This document shows, one piece after another, positions 1 to 8,595 of a stretch of DNA of 32,529 nt. Source of the DNA: Campylobacterota bacterium (lineage in GTDB: Bacteria > Campylobacterota > Campylobacteria > Campylobacterales > Sulfurimonadaceae); NCBI GenBank assembly GCA_013607665.1, contig VCAX01000007.1, forward strand, positions 1 through 32,529, read 5' to 3'. The position numbers were made by a program, and so were the translations under genes. The first letter of the stretch is position 1; every line of letters starts with the position of its first letter. A model generated the notes under the pieces. It did no database searches. It was not told the DNA's origin and saw only the letters and a program-made list of their open reading frames with translations.

Positions 1-59
1 AAAAGAATAAAGTTTTTAAACTTTTCAGACTCTACAAGTGCGTATATTTTTGCATGCAT
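1..59 (-). CDS. Start of an unidentified gene downstream of sulP (truncated by window edge)
   Basis: On the minus strand an ATG (59-57) opens a frame that runs off the window after 19 codons (MHAKIYALVESEKFKNFIL). A strong Shine-Dalgarno (AGGAGAG) sits about 5 bases upstream and overlaps the TAG stop of the SulP gene. The gap to that stop is only 10 bases, so the gene is almost certainly co-transcribed with sulP and is translated efficiently. Too little protein is visible to name a family. A small regulatory partner of the transporter is possible, but this is speculation from position alone. Confidence 0.6.
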   Translation of the reverse strand, partial: MHAKIYALVESEKFKNFIL

Positions 60-69
60 TTTGACTCTC

Positions 70-1608
70 CTAGTAATTAATGGCGACCTTATAGGTTGGG
101 TCATCCTCTTCGTAGGTACAGTGCGGTCCAGCCTTTTTCATGATTTTTTTACAATCTTCACTGAGGTGACGAAGCAGTAGATTTTTTCCTGCATCTTCAT
201 ACTTTTTGACTAAAGCATCAATGGCTTCAACACCGGAAAAGTCCATGACTCTGGCATTTCTAAAATCGATGACGACTTTTGGAGGGTCATTTTTGATGTC
301 GAAATTATCTGAGAATGTCGTTGCACTTCCAAAGAAAAGAGGCCCTTCGAGCTCATAGACTTTCGTACCGTCTGCTTCAACATAGCTTTTTGCCCAAATA
401 CGTGCGTGCTTCCATGCAAAAACGAGAGCAGAGATGATGACACCAATGATAACGGCAACAGCTAAATCTTCAACAACCGTAATGATAGTAACGACTACCA
501 TAACAAAGACATCCGTTTTTGGCATATGTTTAAGATGTGAAAAGCTAGACCACTCAAATGTTCCGATACTCACCATAAACATGATACCAACAAGCACACC
601 AACGGGAATTGTATTGAGTACATCCGTCAAAGAGATAACCAAGACAATGAGACCTACTGCCGCTGTAAATGAAGAGAGTCTGCCAAGTCCGCCTGAGGTA
701 AAGTTGATGATGGACTGCCCAATCATTGCACATCCTGCCATCCCTCCAAAGAAACCACTTGCAACATTCCCACAACCAAGGGCGATACACTCCTGATTTC
801 CGCTTCCGCGCGTACCGCTCATCTCATCAAGTACCGCAAGTGTAAGCAGAGATTCGATAAGCCCGACAAGTGCCATAATAACAGCATAAGGCAGAACCAT
901 AATCATTGCATCGAGACTAAAGAGTGTATCTAGAATAATGAGATGCGGCAATTTTCCTTTAAACTCTGAAAGGTCAGCTAATGCACCGACAGTTAAGGTG
1001 TCGATTTTCAAATAATAGACAATTAGTGTCAGCACTACAATGGCGACAAGGCCGGAAGGAACAGCTTTTGTGACTTTTGGCAGAAAGTACATGATAAGCA
1101 TTGTTACCACGACAATAATATACATACTCATTCCCTGCCCATCAAAGAACTTAAACTGTGCCATAGCGATGACAATGGCAAGACCATTGACAAAGCCATA
1201 AAGCGCCGGCTGTGGTACAAGACGGATGAACTTTCCAAATTTCAGTACACCGACAAGTATCTGGATAACACCTGCCATAATAGTAGCAAGCAGGACATAG
1301 TTGAGCATATGAATATAGAGCTCATCGCCGCTCATCCCAAGTGCAGTGAGTTTTGCATTTGCTTCAAGGACCAGCCCGACAATTACAACGGCAACACTCC
1401 CTGTCGCGCCAGATATCATTCCCGGTTTACCACCGATAAGTGCAGTGATAAGCCCTAAAATAAAGGCAGTATAGAGCCCGACAATGGGACTCACACCCGC
1501 TATAAAACTAAAGGCGATCGCTTCAGGAACAAGAGCAACGGCAACAACAAGTCCTGAGAGAATGTCGTTTTTGATATTTGGCGATGTATATTTTTTTATG
1601 TCAAACAA
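70..1608 (-). CDS. SulP-family inorganic anion transporter with C-terminal STAS domain
   Basis: This is a 512-aa multi-pass inner-membrane anion transporter. The first ~400 residues are a SulP core of many hydrophobic helices, with the early motif ALVPEAIAFSFIAGV and a Gly-rich stretch (GGMAGCAMIGQS) typical of the family. From about residue 415 there is a short STAS domain with VIDFRNARVMDFSGVEAID. Family members carry sulfate, bicarbonate or other anions; the substrate cannot be read from sequence. Bicarbonate is attractive for a CO2-fixing organism, but that is inference. The start is TTG: AAGGG lies 7 bases before it, and the ATG 4 bases further upstream (1612-1610) opens only three codons before a stop. 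It begins 3 bases after the valS stop, so the two are co-transcribed. Length and domains look complete. Confidence 0.9.
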   Translation of the reverse strand: MFDIKKYTSPNIKNDILSGLVVAVALVPEAIAFSFIAGVSPIVGLYTAFILGLITALIGGKPGMISGATGSVAVVIVGLVLEANAKLTALGMSGDELYIHMLNYVLLATIMAGVIQILVGVLKFGKFIRLVPQPALYGFVNGLAIVIAMAQFKFFDGQGMSMYIIVVVTMLIMYFLPKVTKAVPSGLVAIVVLTLIVYYLKIDTLTVGALADLSEFKGKLPHLIILDTLFSLDAMIMVLPYAVIMALVGLIESLLTLAVLDEMSGTRGSGNQECIALGCGNVASGFFGGMAGCAMIGQSIINFTSGGLGRLSSFTAAVGLIVLVISLTDVLNTIPVGVLVGIMFMVSIGTFEWSSFSHLKHMPKTDVFVMVVVTIITVVEDLAVAVIIGVIISALVFAWKHARIWAKSYVEADGTKVYELEGPLFFGSATTFSDNFDIKNDPPKVVIDFRNARVMDFSGVEAIDALVKKYEDAGKNLLLRHLSEDCKKIMKKAGPHCTYEEDDPTYKVAINY

Positions 1609-1611
1609 GCA

Positions 1612-4239
1612 TTAACCCTTCAGTGAGCTAAGTTGCTCTAGTACTTTTTCACGTTTCTCTTGTGCTTCTGCAAGGGCAGTGCGGTTTTTCTCTAAAACAT
1701 CTGCAGGTGCATTGGCTACAAAGCGTTCGTTATTTAGCATACCACTGAGTTTGCCTATCTCTTTTTGGAGTTTTTCATCCTGTTTTGTCAGTTTGTTGAT
1801 GATTGGCGTGAGGTCAATGGAGTCTGTCGGAATGAAGGTCTCACATTTATCGGCAATGTCACTCACTGCATTGTCGATTTTTTCTTCTGTAAACTCTACA
1901 GCTTCCACTTTTGCAAGTTTTGCGATGAACGGCAGCATCATAGCTTTGTCTTTCTCACTGAGTCCGTCAATTTTTACATAGGCCTTTTCTATTTTTTGGT
2001 TTGCCATATCTACAAGTACTTTTGCACGGCGGATAGAGACGATAGCATCCATAATGATCTCAAATTTTGCCTCTTCTTTGCGTCTTTTTACCTTATGAGG
2101 GAATTTTTTGATCATAATAGAGTCTGCATCATCAAGCGAAGTGCCGCTAAGTTGATGGTAGAGATGCTCTGTAATAAACGGCATAAAAGGATGCAACAGC
2201 TTCATAGCCTCTTTAAAGATTGCACCAAGCTCTACGATGGCACCTTTGTCTGCTTTAGAGAGCTCAATACCCCAGTCACAAAATTCATTCCATAAAAATC
2301 TGTACATTATAAGGGCAGCATCATTGAATTTATACTCATCGAGATAATCACGTACTTCTTGTGTTGCAAAGTTAAGACGGCTCATCATATAGCGTCCTAA
2401 ATCGCTTTCAACGCAAAAACCGCTTAGATCAGGGAAAGTCTCGACATTTATCTGCAGATATTTTGCAGCATTGTAGAGTTTGTTGGTAAAGTTACGGTTT
2501 TGTTCAAGCTTATCCGTACTCATTCTGATGTCACGTCCTTGTGCTGCTGAGATAGCAAGGGTAAAACGCAGAATGTCCGCTGAGTATTTGTTGACCATAT
2601 CGAGCGGATCGATGACATTTCCGCGAGATTTACTCATTTTGTTGCCGTGTTCATCACGAACGAGGGCATGAAGATAGATGTCTTTAAAAGGAAGCTCTCC
2701 AATGAAGTGCTCTCCCATCATCATCATTCTCGCAACCCAGAAGAAGAGGATGTCAAAACCGGTAATGAGCAGAGAGTTAGGATAAAACTCTTTCATATCT
2801 TCTGATTTGAAAAGTTTGTCCATCTCAACATCGCCGTTCCCCCAACCAAATGTTGAGAATGGCCAAAGTGCAGAGCTGAACCAGGTATCGAGTACATCAG
2901 GGTCTTGATGAAAGTTTTTAGAGGCACACTTAGGACATGCTGCAGGATGCTCTTCAGTAGAGGCAAACTCATGTCCGCAATCGTCACAGTAAAAGACAGG
3001 AATCTGATGTCCCCACCAAAGTTGGCGTGAGATACACCAGTCACGCAGCTCTCCCATCCAAGAGTTGTAAGAGTTTATCCAGTGTGGCGGGAAGAATTTT
3101 GCCTCACCCGCATTTGTCTTTTTAATAGACTCATCAGCCACCTCTTTACGCACAAACCACTGTTTTGAGATGTATGGCTCAACAACGTTTTTACAGCGGT
3201 AGCAGTGCCCGACTTGGTGTTTGTGGTCTTCGATTTTTACAGTGAAACCCTCTTCATCAAGACGTTTGACAATAATGTCACGCGCTTCAAGACGCTCTAA
3301 GCCCTTAAATTCGCCTGCATAGTCATTTAAAATCCCTTTTTCATCAAATACAGTGATAAACTCAAGATCATGACGCTTTCCGACTTCGTAGTCATTTTGG
3401 TCGTGTGCCGGTGTAACTTTTACGACGCCTGTTCCAAACTCCATGTCAACATAGGAGTCAGTGATGACTTTTACAGTGCGATCGAGCAGTGGCAGCTTGA
3501 TTTCTTTACCGATGATATCTTTGTAACGTGCATCATCAGGATGTACCATAACAGCGGTATCTCCAAAGTATGTTTCAGGACGTGTTGTCGCCACCTCGAC
3601 AAAGCCGCTGCCATCAGCAAACGGGTATTTGATGTGGTAAAACTTGCCATCCTCTTCTTCATGTTCCACTTCGATGTCTGAGAGTGCACCATCATGTGTA
3701 CACCAGTTGACCATATAGTTTCCACGGACAATGAGCCCTTCGTTGTAAAGATGAACAAATGCTTCTTTTACAGACTTTTGCAGGCCTTCATCCATTGTAA
3801 AACGCTCACGCTCCCACGCAGGAGAGACACCCATCTTACGCAGTTGTTCTGTCATAATGCCTGCAGACTCTGCTTTCCATTTCCAAGCACGCTCTAAAAA
3901 TGCCTCACGGCCAATTTCTTCTTTTGTCGTGCCTTCAGCTAAGAGTTGTTTCTCAACGACATTCTGTGTTGCTATTCCGGCATGATCCGTTCCCGGCTGC
4001 CAAAGTGTTTTGTAGCCATCCATACGTTTGTAGCGTGTAATGATATCTTGGAGTGTAAAGGTAAGTGCGTGACCAATGTGCAGTCGCCCTGTAACATTTG
4101 GCGGCGGCATCATAATAGCGAAGTTTTTTCCCTCTTCCTGGATGGCTTTGTTGCCGTCTATTTCGAAGTACTTTCTCTCTTCCCAAATTTTATAGTATCT
4201 GTTTTCTGTCTCTTGTGGATTGTATTTGTTCTCTGACAT
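1612..4239 (-). CDS. valS: Valyl-tRNA synthetase
   Basis: This 875-aa cytoplasmic class I aminoacyl-tRNA synthetase charges tRNA-Val. The HIGH signature is at residues 54-57 inside PPPNVTGRLHIGHA, and KMSKS is in GNKMSKSRGNVIDP, near residue 530. Between them lie the editing domain and a C-x2-C...C-x2-C zinc-ribbon-like insert (YCDDCGH, CPKCASK) just before the DPDVLDTWFSSALWP motif. The last ~70 residues are the Lys/Glu-rich coiled-coil arm typical of bacterial ValRS. The length is normal. The ATG start has AAGG about 7 bases upstream. The gene heads valS-sulP and has its own -10 element in the 49-base gap after the diguanylate cyclase gene. Confidence 0.98.
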   Translation of the reverse strand: MSENKYNPQETENRYYKIWEERKYFEIDGNKAIQEEGKNFAIMMPPPNVTGRLHIGHALTFTLQDIITRYKRMDGYKTLWQPGTDHAGIATQNVVEKQLLAEGTTKEEIGREAFLERAWKWKAESAGIMTEQLRKMGVSPAWERERFTMDEGLQKSVKEAFVHLYNEGLIVRGNYMVNWCTHDGALSDIEVEHEEEDGKFYHIKYPFADGSGFVEVATTRPETYFGDTAVMVHPDDARYKDIIGKEIKLPLLDRTVKVITDSYVDMEFGTGVVKVTPAHDQNDYEVGKRHDLEFITVFDEKGILNDYAGEFKGLERLEARDIIVKRLDEEGFTVKIEDHKHQVGHCYRCKNVVEPYISKQWFVRKEVADESIKKTNAGEAKFFPPHWINSYNSWMGELRDWCISRQLWWGHQIPVFYCDDCGHEFASTEEHPAACPKCASKNFHQDPDVLDTWFSSALWPFSTFGWGNGDVEMDKLFKSEDMKEFYPNSLLITGFDILFFWVARMMMMGEHFIGELPFKDIYLHALVRDEHGNKMSKSRGNVIDPLDMVNKYSADILRFTLAISAAQGRDIRMSTDKLEQNRNFTNKLYNAAKYLQINVETFPDLSGFCVESDLGRYMMSRLNFATQEVRDYLDEYKFNDAALIMYRFLWNEFCDWGIELSKADKGAIVELGAIFKEAMKLLHPFMPFITEHLYHQLSGTSLDDADSIMIKKFPHKVKRRKEEAKFEIIMDAIVSIRRAKVLVDMANQKIEKAYVKIDGLSEKDKAMMLPFIAKLAKVEAVEFTEEKIDNAVSDIADKCETFIPTDSIDLTPIINKLTKQDEKLQKEIGKLSGMLNNERFVANAPADVLEKNRTALAEAQEKREKVLEQLSSLKG

Positions 4240-4270
4240 TGTAGACCTTGCAAGTATTTAAAATTGCGCG

Positions 4271-4278
4271 ATTATATC
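4271..4278 (-). promoter_or_regulatory. Probable valS promoter, extended -10 (GATATAAT)
   Basis: The minus strand reads TTTTTCGATATAATCG, with TATAAT at 4276-4271, about 31 bases before the valS start. An A/T-rich stretch precedes it and no good -35 is visible, as is usual for sigma-70 promoters in Campylobacterota. Near-identical elements precede dapC, fliL and the TlpA-like gene. Confidence 0.65.
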
Positions 4279-4288
4279 GAAAAAGAGC

Positions 4289-5110
4289 TTAGATACCTTT
4301 GATTCTCTTTTTGATTTCTACTTTATCGTCATACATGTTCTCATCAGCTTTTTGGATAATCTCTGTGAGTTTGTCACCTGTTTGAAAAGGAGAGATTCCA
4401 AATGAAAAACTGAGTGTAAACATCTCTTCATGCGCTTTTAGTTTTTTAGCAAGAACACTCTCACGCAGCTTGTGCAATATTTTACTGCTTTGTTCAAGAG
4501 ATTTTTCTTTAGGGAAGAATAGAAGAAACTCATCACCCCCATAACGCACGACATTTTTACTGATACTTTTGAGTCTGTTTGCAATAAAAATGAGCACTTT
4601 GTCTCCAATGATATGCCCATGCGTATCATTGATCTGCTTGAAATAGTTGAGATCAATAAGGACCAAAAGTCCATCTTGATTAAATGATTCATTGTCATCT
4701 TGCATATAGTTGTCATGAAGCCATTTTCGATTGTGTGTATGTGTGAGCTCATCTTGATAGACAGACTCACGCAGCTTTTCTACTTCAAGACGAAGTGCTT
4801 CTGTTTCATGTAAAACTTCATTGAGAAGAGTGTCGTTTTTCTCTTTAATGGCATTGATGGCTTTTGTAGTGTTTTTGTTTAATAAATTTGCATTCTGTAC
4901 TGTTTTTTCTTGGATTTGTTCTAAATTAGAGCATGCATCTTCAAGAATTTTGCGTGAAATTTCTTCTTCATTTTCAAGAGAAATATTATGTTCATCTGCA
5001 AATTTTGAAAAAACAGAACCATAAATAGAAGATGTGACGACTTCCATATCTTCGATGCTTTCTTTTGTCTCATTGGTAATGATTTTAAAAACTGTACGAT
5101 CCTCTTGCAT
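4289..5110 (-). CDS. GGDEF diguanylate cyclase
   Basis: A probably cytoplasmic enzyme of about 273 aa that would make cyclic di-GMP from two GTP. The N-terminal half is helical and partly coiled coil, with no membrane segment and no recognised sensor domain. The C-terminal GGDEF domain is intact: QDELTHTHNRKWL at its start, an exact GGDEF in VVRYGGDEFLLFFPKE, then SFSFGISPF and ADENMYDDK. The inhibitory I-site RxxD normally just upstream is absent: the two key positions carry Ser and Lys. I place the start at the ATG at 5110. The ATG at 5119 directly abuts the only Shine-Dalgarno (AAGGA), whereas 5110 has it at a proper 9-base distance. The signal it senses is unknown. Confidence 0.9.
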   Translation of the reverse strand: MQEDRTVFKIITNETKESIEDMEVVTSSIYGSVFSKFADEHNISLENEEEISRKILEDACSNLEQIQEKTVQNANLLNKNTTKAINAIKEKNDTLLNEVLHETEALRLEVEKLRESVYQDELTHTHNRKWLHDNYMQDDNESFNQDGLLVLIDLNYFKQINDTHGHIIGDKVLIFIANRLKSISKNVVRYGGDEFLLFFPKEKSLEQSSKILHKLRESVLAKKLKAHEEMFTLSFSFGISPFQTGDKLTEIIQKADENMYDDKVEIKKRIKGI

Positions 5111-5140
5111 CTTTGCCATTCCTTGAATATTGTTGCTATA

Positions 5141-5146
5141 ATTGTA
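5141..5146 (-). promoter_or_regulatory. Candidate -10 for the GGDEF gene
   Basis: In the 99-base divergent gap between the cyclase gene and the helicase gene, the minus strand carries GGGTACAATTATAG. TACAAT (5146-5141) lies about 30 bases before the start at 5110. This is assigned only by position and similarity to TATAAT. Confidence 0.45.
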
Positions 5147-5198
5147 CCCTCATTAAGATTAAAACTGCGTCAATTAGTACATTTTAATAGTAGCAGGG

Positions 5199-5204
5199 TA
5201 TAAT
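5199..5204 (+). promoter_or_regulatory. Candidate -10 for the UvrD-like helicase gene, possibly giving a leaderless mRNA
   Basis: GGGTATAATTCC places a perfect TATAAT only 5 bases before the helicase ATG (5210). A transcript from it would start at or very near the A of the start codon, and no convincing Shine-Dalgarno is present. A second plus-strand TATAAT at 5137-5142 (TTGCTATAATTG) would give an ordinary ~60-base leader. Which one is used cannot be told from sequence. Confidence 0.4.
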
Positions 5205-5209
5205 TCCGC

Positions 5210-7291
5210 ATGCCGTTAAGCCGTTTAAATGAAGAGCAGTATGCAGCTGCTACTTCCAAAGCAAATCAAAATCTTATTATCGCTTCAGCCGGAACAGGAA
5301 AAACATCGACAATAGTCGGAAGAATCGCCTATTTGCTGCACTCCGGAATAGAGCCGCAGGAGATACTGCTGCTTACTTTTACAAATAAGGCTGCTGCAGA
5401 GATGGTAGCCCGTGTAGCAGAATATTTCGGAGCGGATGTTGCCAAGAAGATAGATGCCGGAACTTTTCACGCAGTGAGCTATCGCTGGCTCAAAAAACGC
5501 GATAAACGCGTGGTACTCAAACAGCAGCGTGAACTCAAAACCCTCTTTCGTTCAGTCTTTGAAAAACGCTCTTTTATGCATATAGATGCTGAAGTACAGC
5601 CTTATGGCGGTAGCTATCTTTATGACCTTTATTCCTACTATCAAAATACAGAGTTAAAGAGACATTTTGAAAGCTGGCTGATTGAAAATTATCCCGAACA
5701 TGAACTTTTTGCAATGATCTATGCCGATGTAGTTGATGAGTTTGAAGCACTCAAAAAGGAGTATGGTTTTTTAAACTTTAATGATCTGCTCTTAGAGTTT
5801 CGCAAGATGGCAAAAGAGAGTGAGCTTGGTTATAAAGAGGTACTTGTCGATGAGTATCAAGACACCAATGCCCTGCAGGGTACACTCATCGATGCGATGA
5901 ACCCGCCCTCACTTTTTTGTGTGGGAGATTATGACCAGTCCATCTATGCTTTTAACGGTGCGGATATCAGCATTATCGGCTCATTTACGAAGAAGTACCC
6001 TGATGCGGTTGTCCATACACTGACAAAGAACTACCGTTCATCCCGACCGATCCTCTCTTTGGCAAACAAGGTCATAGAGATAAACGAGCGAATTTATCCA
6101 AAAAAATTGGAAGTGACGCGTGATTTTGATGCCCAATTACCTAAACTTTTAGCTTTTGATGAACTTTTTGACCAGTATCATGGTGTGGCAGACAAAATTG
6201 CCAACAGCACGACTTCGCGTGAGGAGATAGCCGTTATCTTTCGGAACAACTCTTCAGCGGACGGTATTGAAGTAGGGCTGCGTGAGCTTGGTATTGCCTG
6301 TAAACGCAAAGGTGGTACGAGTTTTTTTGATTCGCGTGAGGTTAAAGCTGTTTTAGACCTTTATACACTGCTTGTTAACGAAGCCGATATGATGGCCTTT
6401 ATCCACCTCTTTGAATTTGCTCGCGGTATTGGATCTGCCATGGCAAAAGAGCTCTACAATGCTTTGAAATCTTTAGGGCAGGGAAGTATGTTTTATGGAC
6501 TCTACGCTCCTGATGAGTCGATGAAAAATCCTTTTGAAAAACGTAAGCTCAATCATCAGCTCGGTCTTTTTGATGACTTTTTGGAACTCGGTGCAGTAGG
6601 GAAGTATGCAAAGCTTGGATTTGAAGCAAAATTTATGAAAAATCCGATTTTAAAACACCCAAAGCTCACAAAAGAATCAGCAACTTTTTTACATAACTTT
6701 TATCTGCTCTTTCGAGATTTTAAAGGGATTAAACAGCCGCGAACCATTGTGCGAAAAATCGCCGATTCGGAGCTTTTTAAATACATCGCAGAGTATCTCT
6801 CTATAAAACGCGCTACGCTCAAAGACGGCAGTATCGATGAGAAGCAAAAAGAGGAGTCTCTCATCCGCATAAACAGAAAGATGCTGCTGCTTCAGGAACT
6901 TGCAAAGCCCTACAGCGAGCATGACCGTTTTTTAAATGCGATGATACTTGGCTCATCCGACCTCACGCAGGGTGAGGGAGTCAATCTTTTAAGCGTGCAT
7001 GCGAGTAAGGGATTGGAGTATAAAGAGGTCTATGTGGTAGATTTGATGGATGGGCGTTTTCCAAACAGAAAGTTGATGCAGCGTGGCGGGAGTCTTGATG
7101 AAGAGCGACGCCTTTTTTACGTGGCAGTGACGCGTGCGAAAGATATTTTGTATCTCAGTTATGCCAAATATGACAAAATCAAAAAGCAAAACTTTCTGCC
7201 AAGCCAGTTCCTTTATGAAGCCGGTTTAGTTGCAAAAGATGAAAATTATCGAGCTCTTGTGATGAAAGAGGCCGATAAAGAGGAAGATTAA
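5210..7291 (+). CDS. UvrD/Rep-type superfamily 1A DNA helicase
   Basis: This 693-aa ATP-dependent 3'-5' DNA helicase is probably active in repair or replication restart. All main motifs are visible in order: a Q-motif-like start (LNEEQYAA), Walker A SAGTGKTS (residues 26-33), LTFTNKAAAEM (Ia), DEYQDTN (II, around residue 214), GDYDQSIYAFNGA (III), LTKNYRSSRPI (IV), VHASKGLEYKEV (V) and FYVAVTRAKD (VI). The length fits UvrD/Rep/PcrA and is too short for AddA or RecB. Which paralogue it is (UvrD, Rep or a lineage-specific one) cannot be settled by eye. It stands alone on the plus strand. Its TAA stop shares bases with the stop of the convergent EI24 gene, so little room remains for a terminator. 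Confidence 0.93.
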   Translation: MPLSRLNEEQYAAATSKANQNLIIASAGTGKTSTIVGRIAYLLHSGIEPQEILLLTFTNKAAAEMVARVAEYFGADVAKKIDAGTFHAVSYRWLKKRDKRVVLKQQRELKTLFRSVFEKRSFMHIDAEVQPYGGSYLYDLYSYYQNTELKRHFESWLIENYPEHELFAMIYADVVDEFEALKKEYGFLNFNDLLLEFRKMAKESELGYKEVLVDEYQDTNALQGTLIDAMNPPSLFCVGDYDQSIYAFNGADISIIGSFTKKYPDAVVHTLTKNYRSSRPILSLANKVIEINERIYPKKLEVTRDFDAQLPKLLAFDELFDQYHGVADKIANSTTSREEIAVIFRNNSSADGIEVGLRELGIACKRKGGTSFFDSREVKAVLDLYTLLVNEADMMAFIHLFEFARGIGSAMAKELYNALKSLGQGSMFYGLYAPDESMKNPFEKRKLNHQLGLFDDFLELGAVGKYAKLGFEAKFMKNPILKHPKLTKESATFLHNFYLLFRDFKGIKQPRTIVRKIADSELFKYIAEYLSIKRATLKDGSIDEKQKEESLIRINRKMLLLQELAKPYSEHDRFLNAMILGSSDLTQGEGVNLLSVHASKGLEYKEVYVVDLMDGRFPNRKLMQRGGSLDEERRLFYVAVTRAKDILYLSYAKYDKIKKQNFLPSQFLYEAGLVAKDENYRALVMKEADKEED

Positions 7292-8073
7292 GCTTCAGCT
7301 CTTAGTTTTCGCACCTCAATAAAATAACTGTGCCCTAAGTAGATGACATAAAAGACAGAGGCAAAGAAGATGACAAAAGGGATGAGTGAGAGCAGGTAGA
7401 GTCCGAGAGTTTTTAATCTGAGCGTTGAGCCGTAGAAAAAACTTATTTTCATAGCTTCCTCTTCTGTACAGATATTGGAGCTGACATCGTAGGTCATCAT
7501 CTTGTGAAAAAAGTAATACAGCGGCAGATTAAAAGCGATGATATTGACAAGTGGAATAAAATAGAGCGGAATAAAGAGAAAAAAGAGCGCTACCATAATG
7601 AAAATCCATTTGAGTGTTAGAAAAATGCTCTCTATGGTATTTGAATAGCCTATCATCTCTACATCTTGATAGTGCCTTGCCTGTATCTCACGCAGGATGT
7701 TATGGGTTAAAAAACCGATGACGAGCAGTGCTACAAAGATGGATGCATAGAGTGTTAAAAAACCGCCAATGGTATAGATGAAAAAAGTCGCTATCCATGA
7801 TGTAAGTGCAGAGCTCATTAAAAATTTCATGATGGCAGTTCCGGCAAGAGTAGCTTGGAAACTCTCAGTATGCGGGACTCCGTTTTCAATGGTAGTCTGT
7901 GTTGTCTGTACTTCCATTGTTGTGAGTTGGTCCACACCCATACCTGCTACGATAAAGAAGAGAATATAGAGCACTATCATACTCAGTATAAAAGGCATAA
8001 TGGAGTAGGTGATCATCTTCTTTGTGAAGAGATCTTTGAGACTGAGAGTGAGTATATTTGTTTCGTCATTCAT
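7288..8073 (-). CDS. EI24/CysZ-like inner-membrane protein
   Basis: This 261-aa protein has about four to five hydrophobic segments (near residues 20-45, 85-125, 150-185 and 225-250) and the overall pattern of the EI24 family (CysZ in Enterobacteria, where it takes part in sulfate uptake). In this lineage the family is usually annotated only as EI24 domain, so a sulfate role is not claimed. It is the last gene of the lemA operon. Its ATG directly follows the TAA of the upstream YtfJ-like gene with no gap. Its own stop overlaps the helicase stop on the other strand through the palindrome TTAA. Confidence 0.7.
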   Translation of the reverse strand: MNDETNILTLSLKDLFTKKMITYSIMPFILSMIVLYILFFIVAGMGVDQLTTMEVQTTQTTIENGVPHTESFQATLAGTAIMKFLMSSALTSWIATFFIYTIGGFLTLYASIFVALLVIGFLTHNILREIQARHYQDVEMIGYSNTIESIFLTLKWIFIMVALFFLFIPLYFIPLVNIIAFNLPLYYFFHKMMTYDVSSNICTEEEAMKISFFYGSTLRLKTLGLYLLSLIPFVIFFASVFYVIYLGHSYFIEVRKLRAEA

Positions 8074-8595
8074 TTATAGGTTTTCCTCTATGAGTTGAAA
8101 TGCTTTTTGCATATCATCTTCGCTCATTTTACCGGATTTGTAAAACATGAGTTTTCCATTTTTGTCAAAAATGAGAATATTTGATGCATCATCACCAAGA
8201 GCCCACTCTTTTACAAGAACTTTGTTTTTGTCTTTAACGTAAATGGTCTTTGGAAACTCTTTTTGTTTGCTTTTGAGAATGGACTCTATAATGAAGTTTG
8301 GTTTCCAGGTAGCAGCAAGGTTGATAATGGCAATGCTGCCAAAAGCACCTTTTTTTCTGTACTCTTTTTTCTTGAGTGCTTGGGAAAATGCTTCATTGAC
8401 ATCTTTCTCATCAGGGTCTACATAGAACATGACATAGAGTTTATCGTGAAGCATATTTGAGTTCCACGCTTTAGCGTCTTTGACGAGTCCGCCATTCTCA
8501 CCTGAGATGCTAACCTGCTTTGGTTGTTCACCGACTGTAACGGCAAAAAGATTTAGTGCAGCAAGAAGTGCTGCTAGTCCAGTTTTAATTTTCAT
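8074..8595 (-). CDS. YtfJ-like periplasmic thioredoxin-fold protein
   Basis: This 173-aa protein has an N-terminal signal peptide (LAALLAALNLFAVTVG) and so is probably periplasmic. The body matches the YtfJ/HI0045 family in layout: an AWNS start, a central strand with NLAATWKPNFIIES, KEFPKTIYVKDKNKVLVKEW, then SNILIFDKNGKLMFYKSG and a helical end. The fold is thioredoxin-like, but there is no CxxC pair (no cysteine at all), so it cannot be an ordinary disulfide oxidoreductase. Its function is unknown in the family. It shares an ATGA stop/start overlap with the upstream DUF3137 gene, so the two are translationally coupled. Confidence 0.7.
   Translation of the reverse strand: MKIKTGLAALLAALNLFAVTVGEQPKQVSISGENGGLVKDAKAWNSNMLHDKLYVMFYVDPDEKDVNEAFSQALKKKEYRKKGAFGSIAIINLAATWKPNFIIESILKSKQKEFPKTIYVKDKNKVLVKEWALGDDASNILIFDKNGKLMFYKSGKMSEDDMQKAFQLIEENL

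Noticed and set aside
1765-2295. 176-codon open frame antisense to valS, and other long frames opposite valS, mutS2 and radA
   Set aside because: No ribosome site, biased Cys/Phe/His-rich composition, no recognisable domain, and complete overlap with well-supported genes. They are shadows of the real reading frames.
7288-7291. Shared TTAA at the convergent stops (also at 22261-22264) as a special signal
   Set aside because: TTAA is the natural result of two TAA stops meeting head-on in a compact genome. Two cases do not indicate a function.
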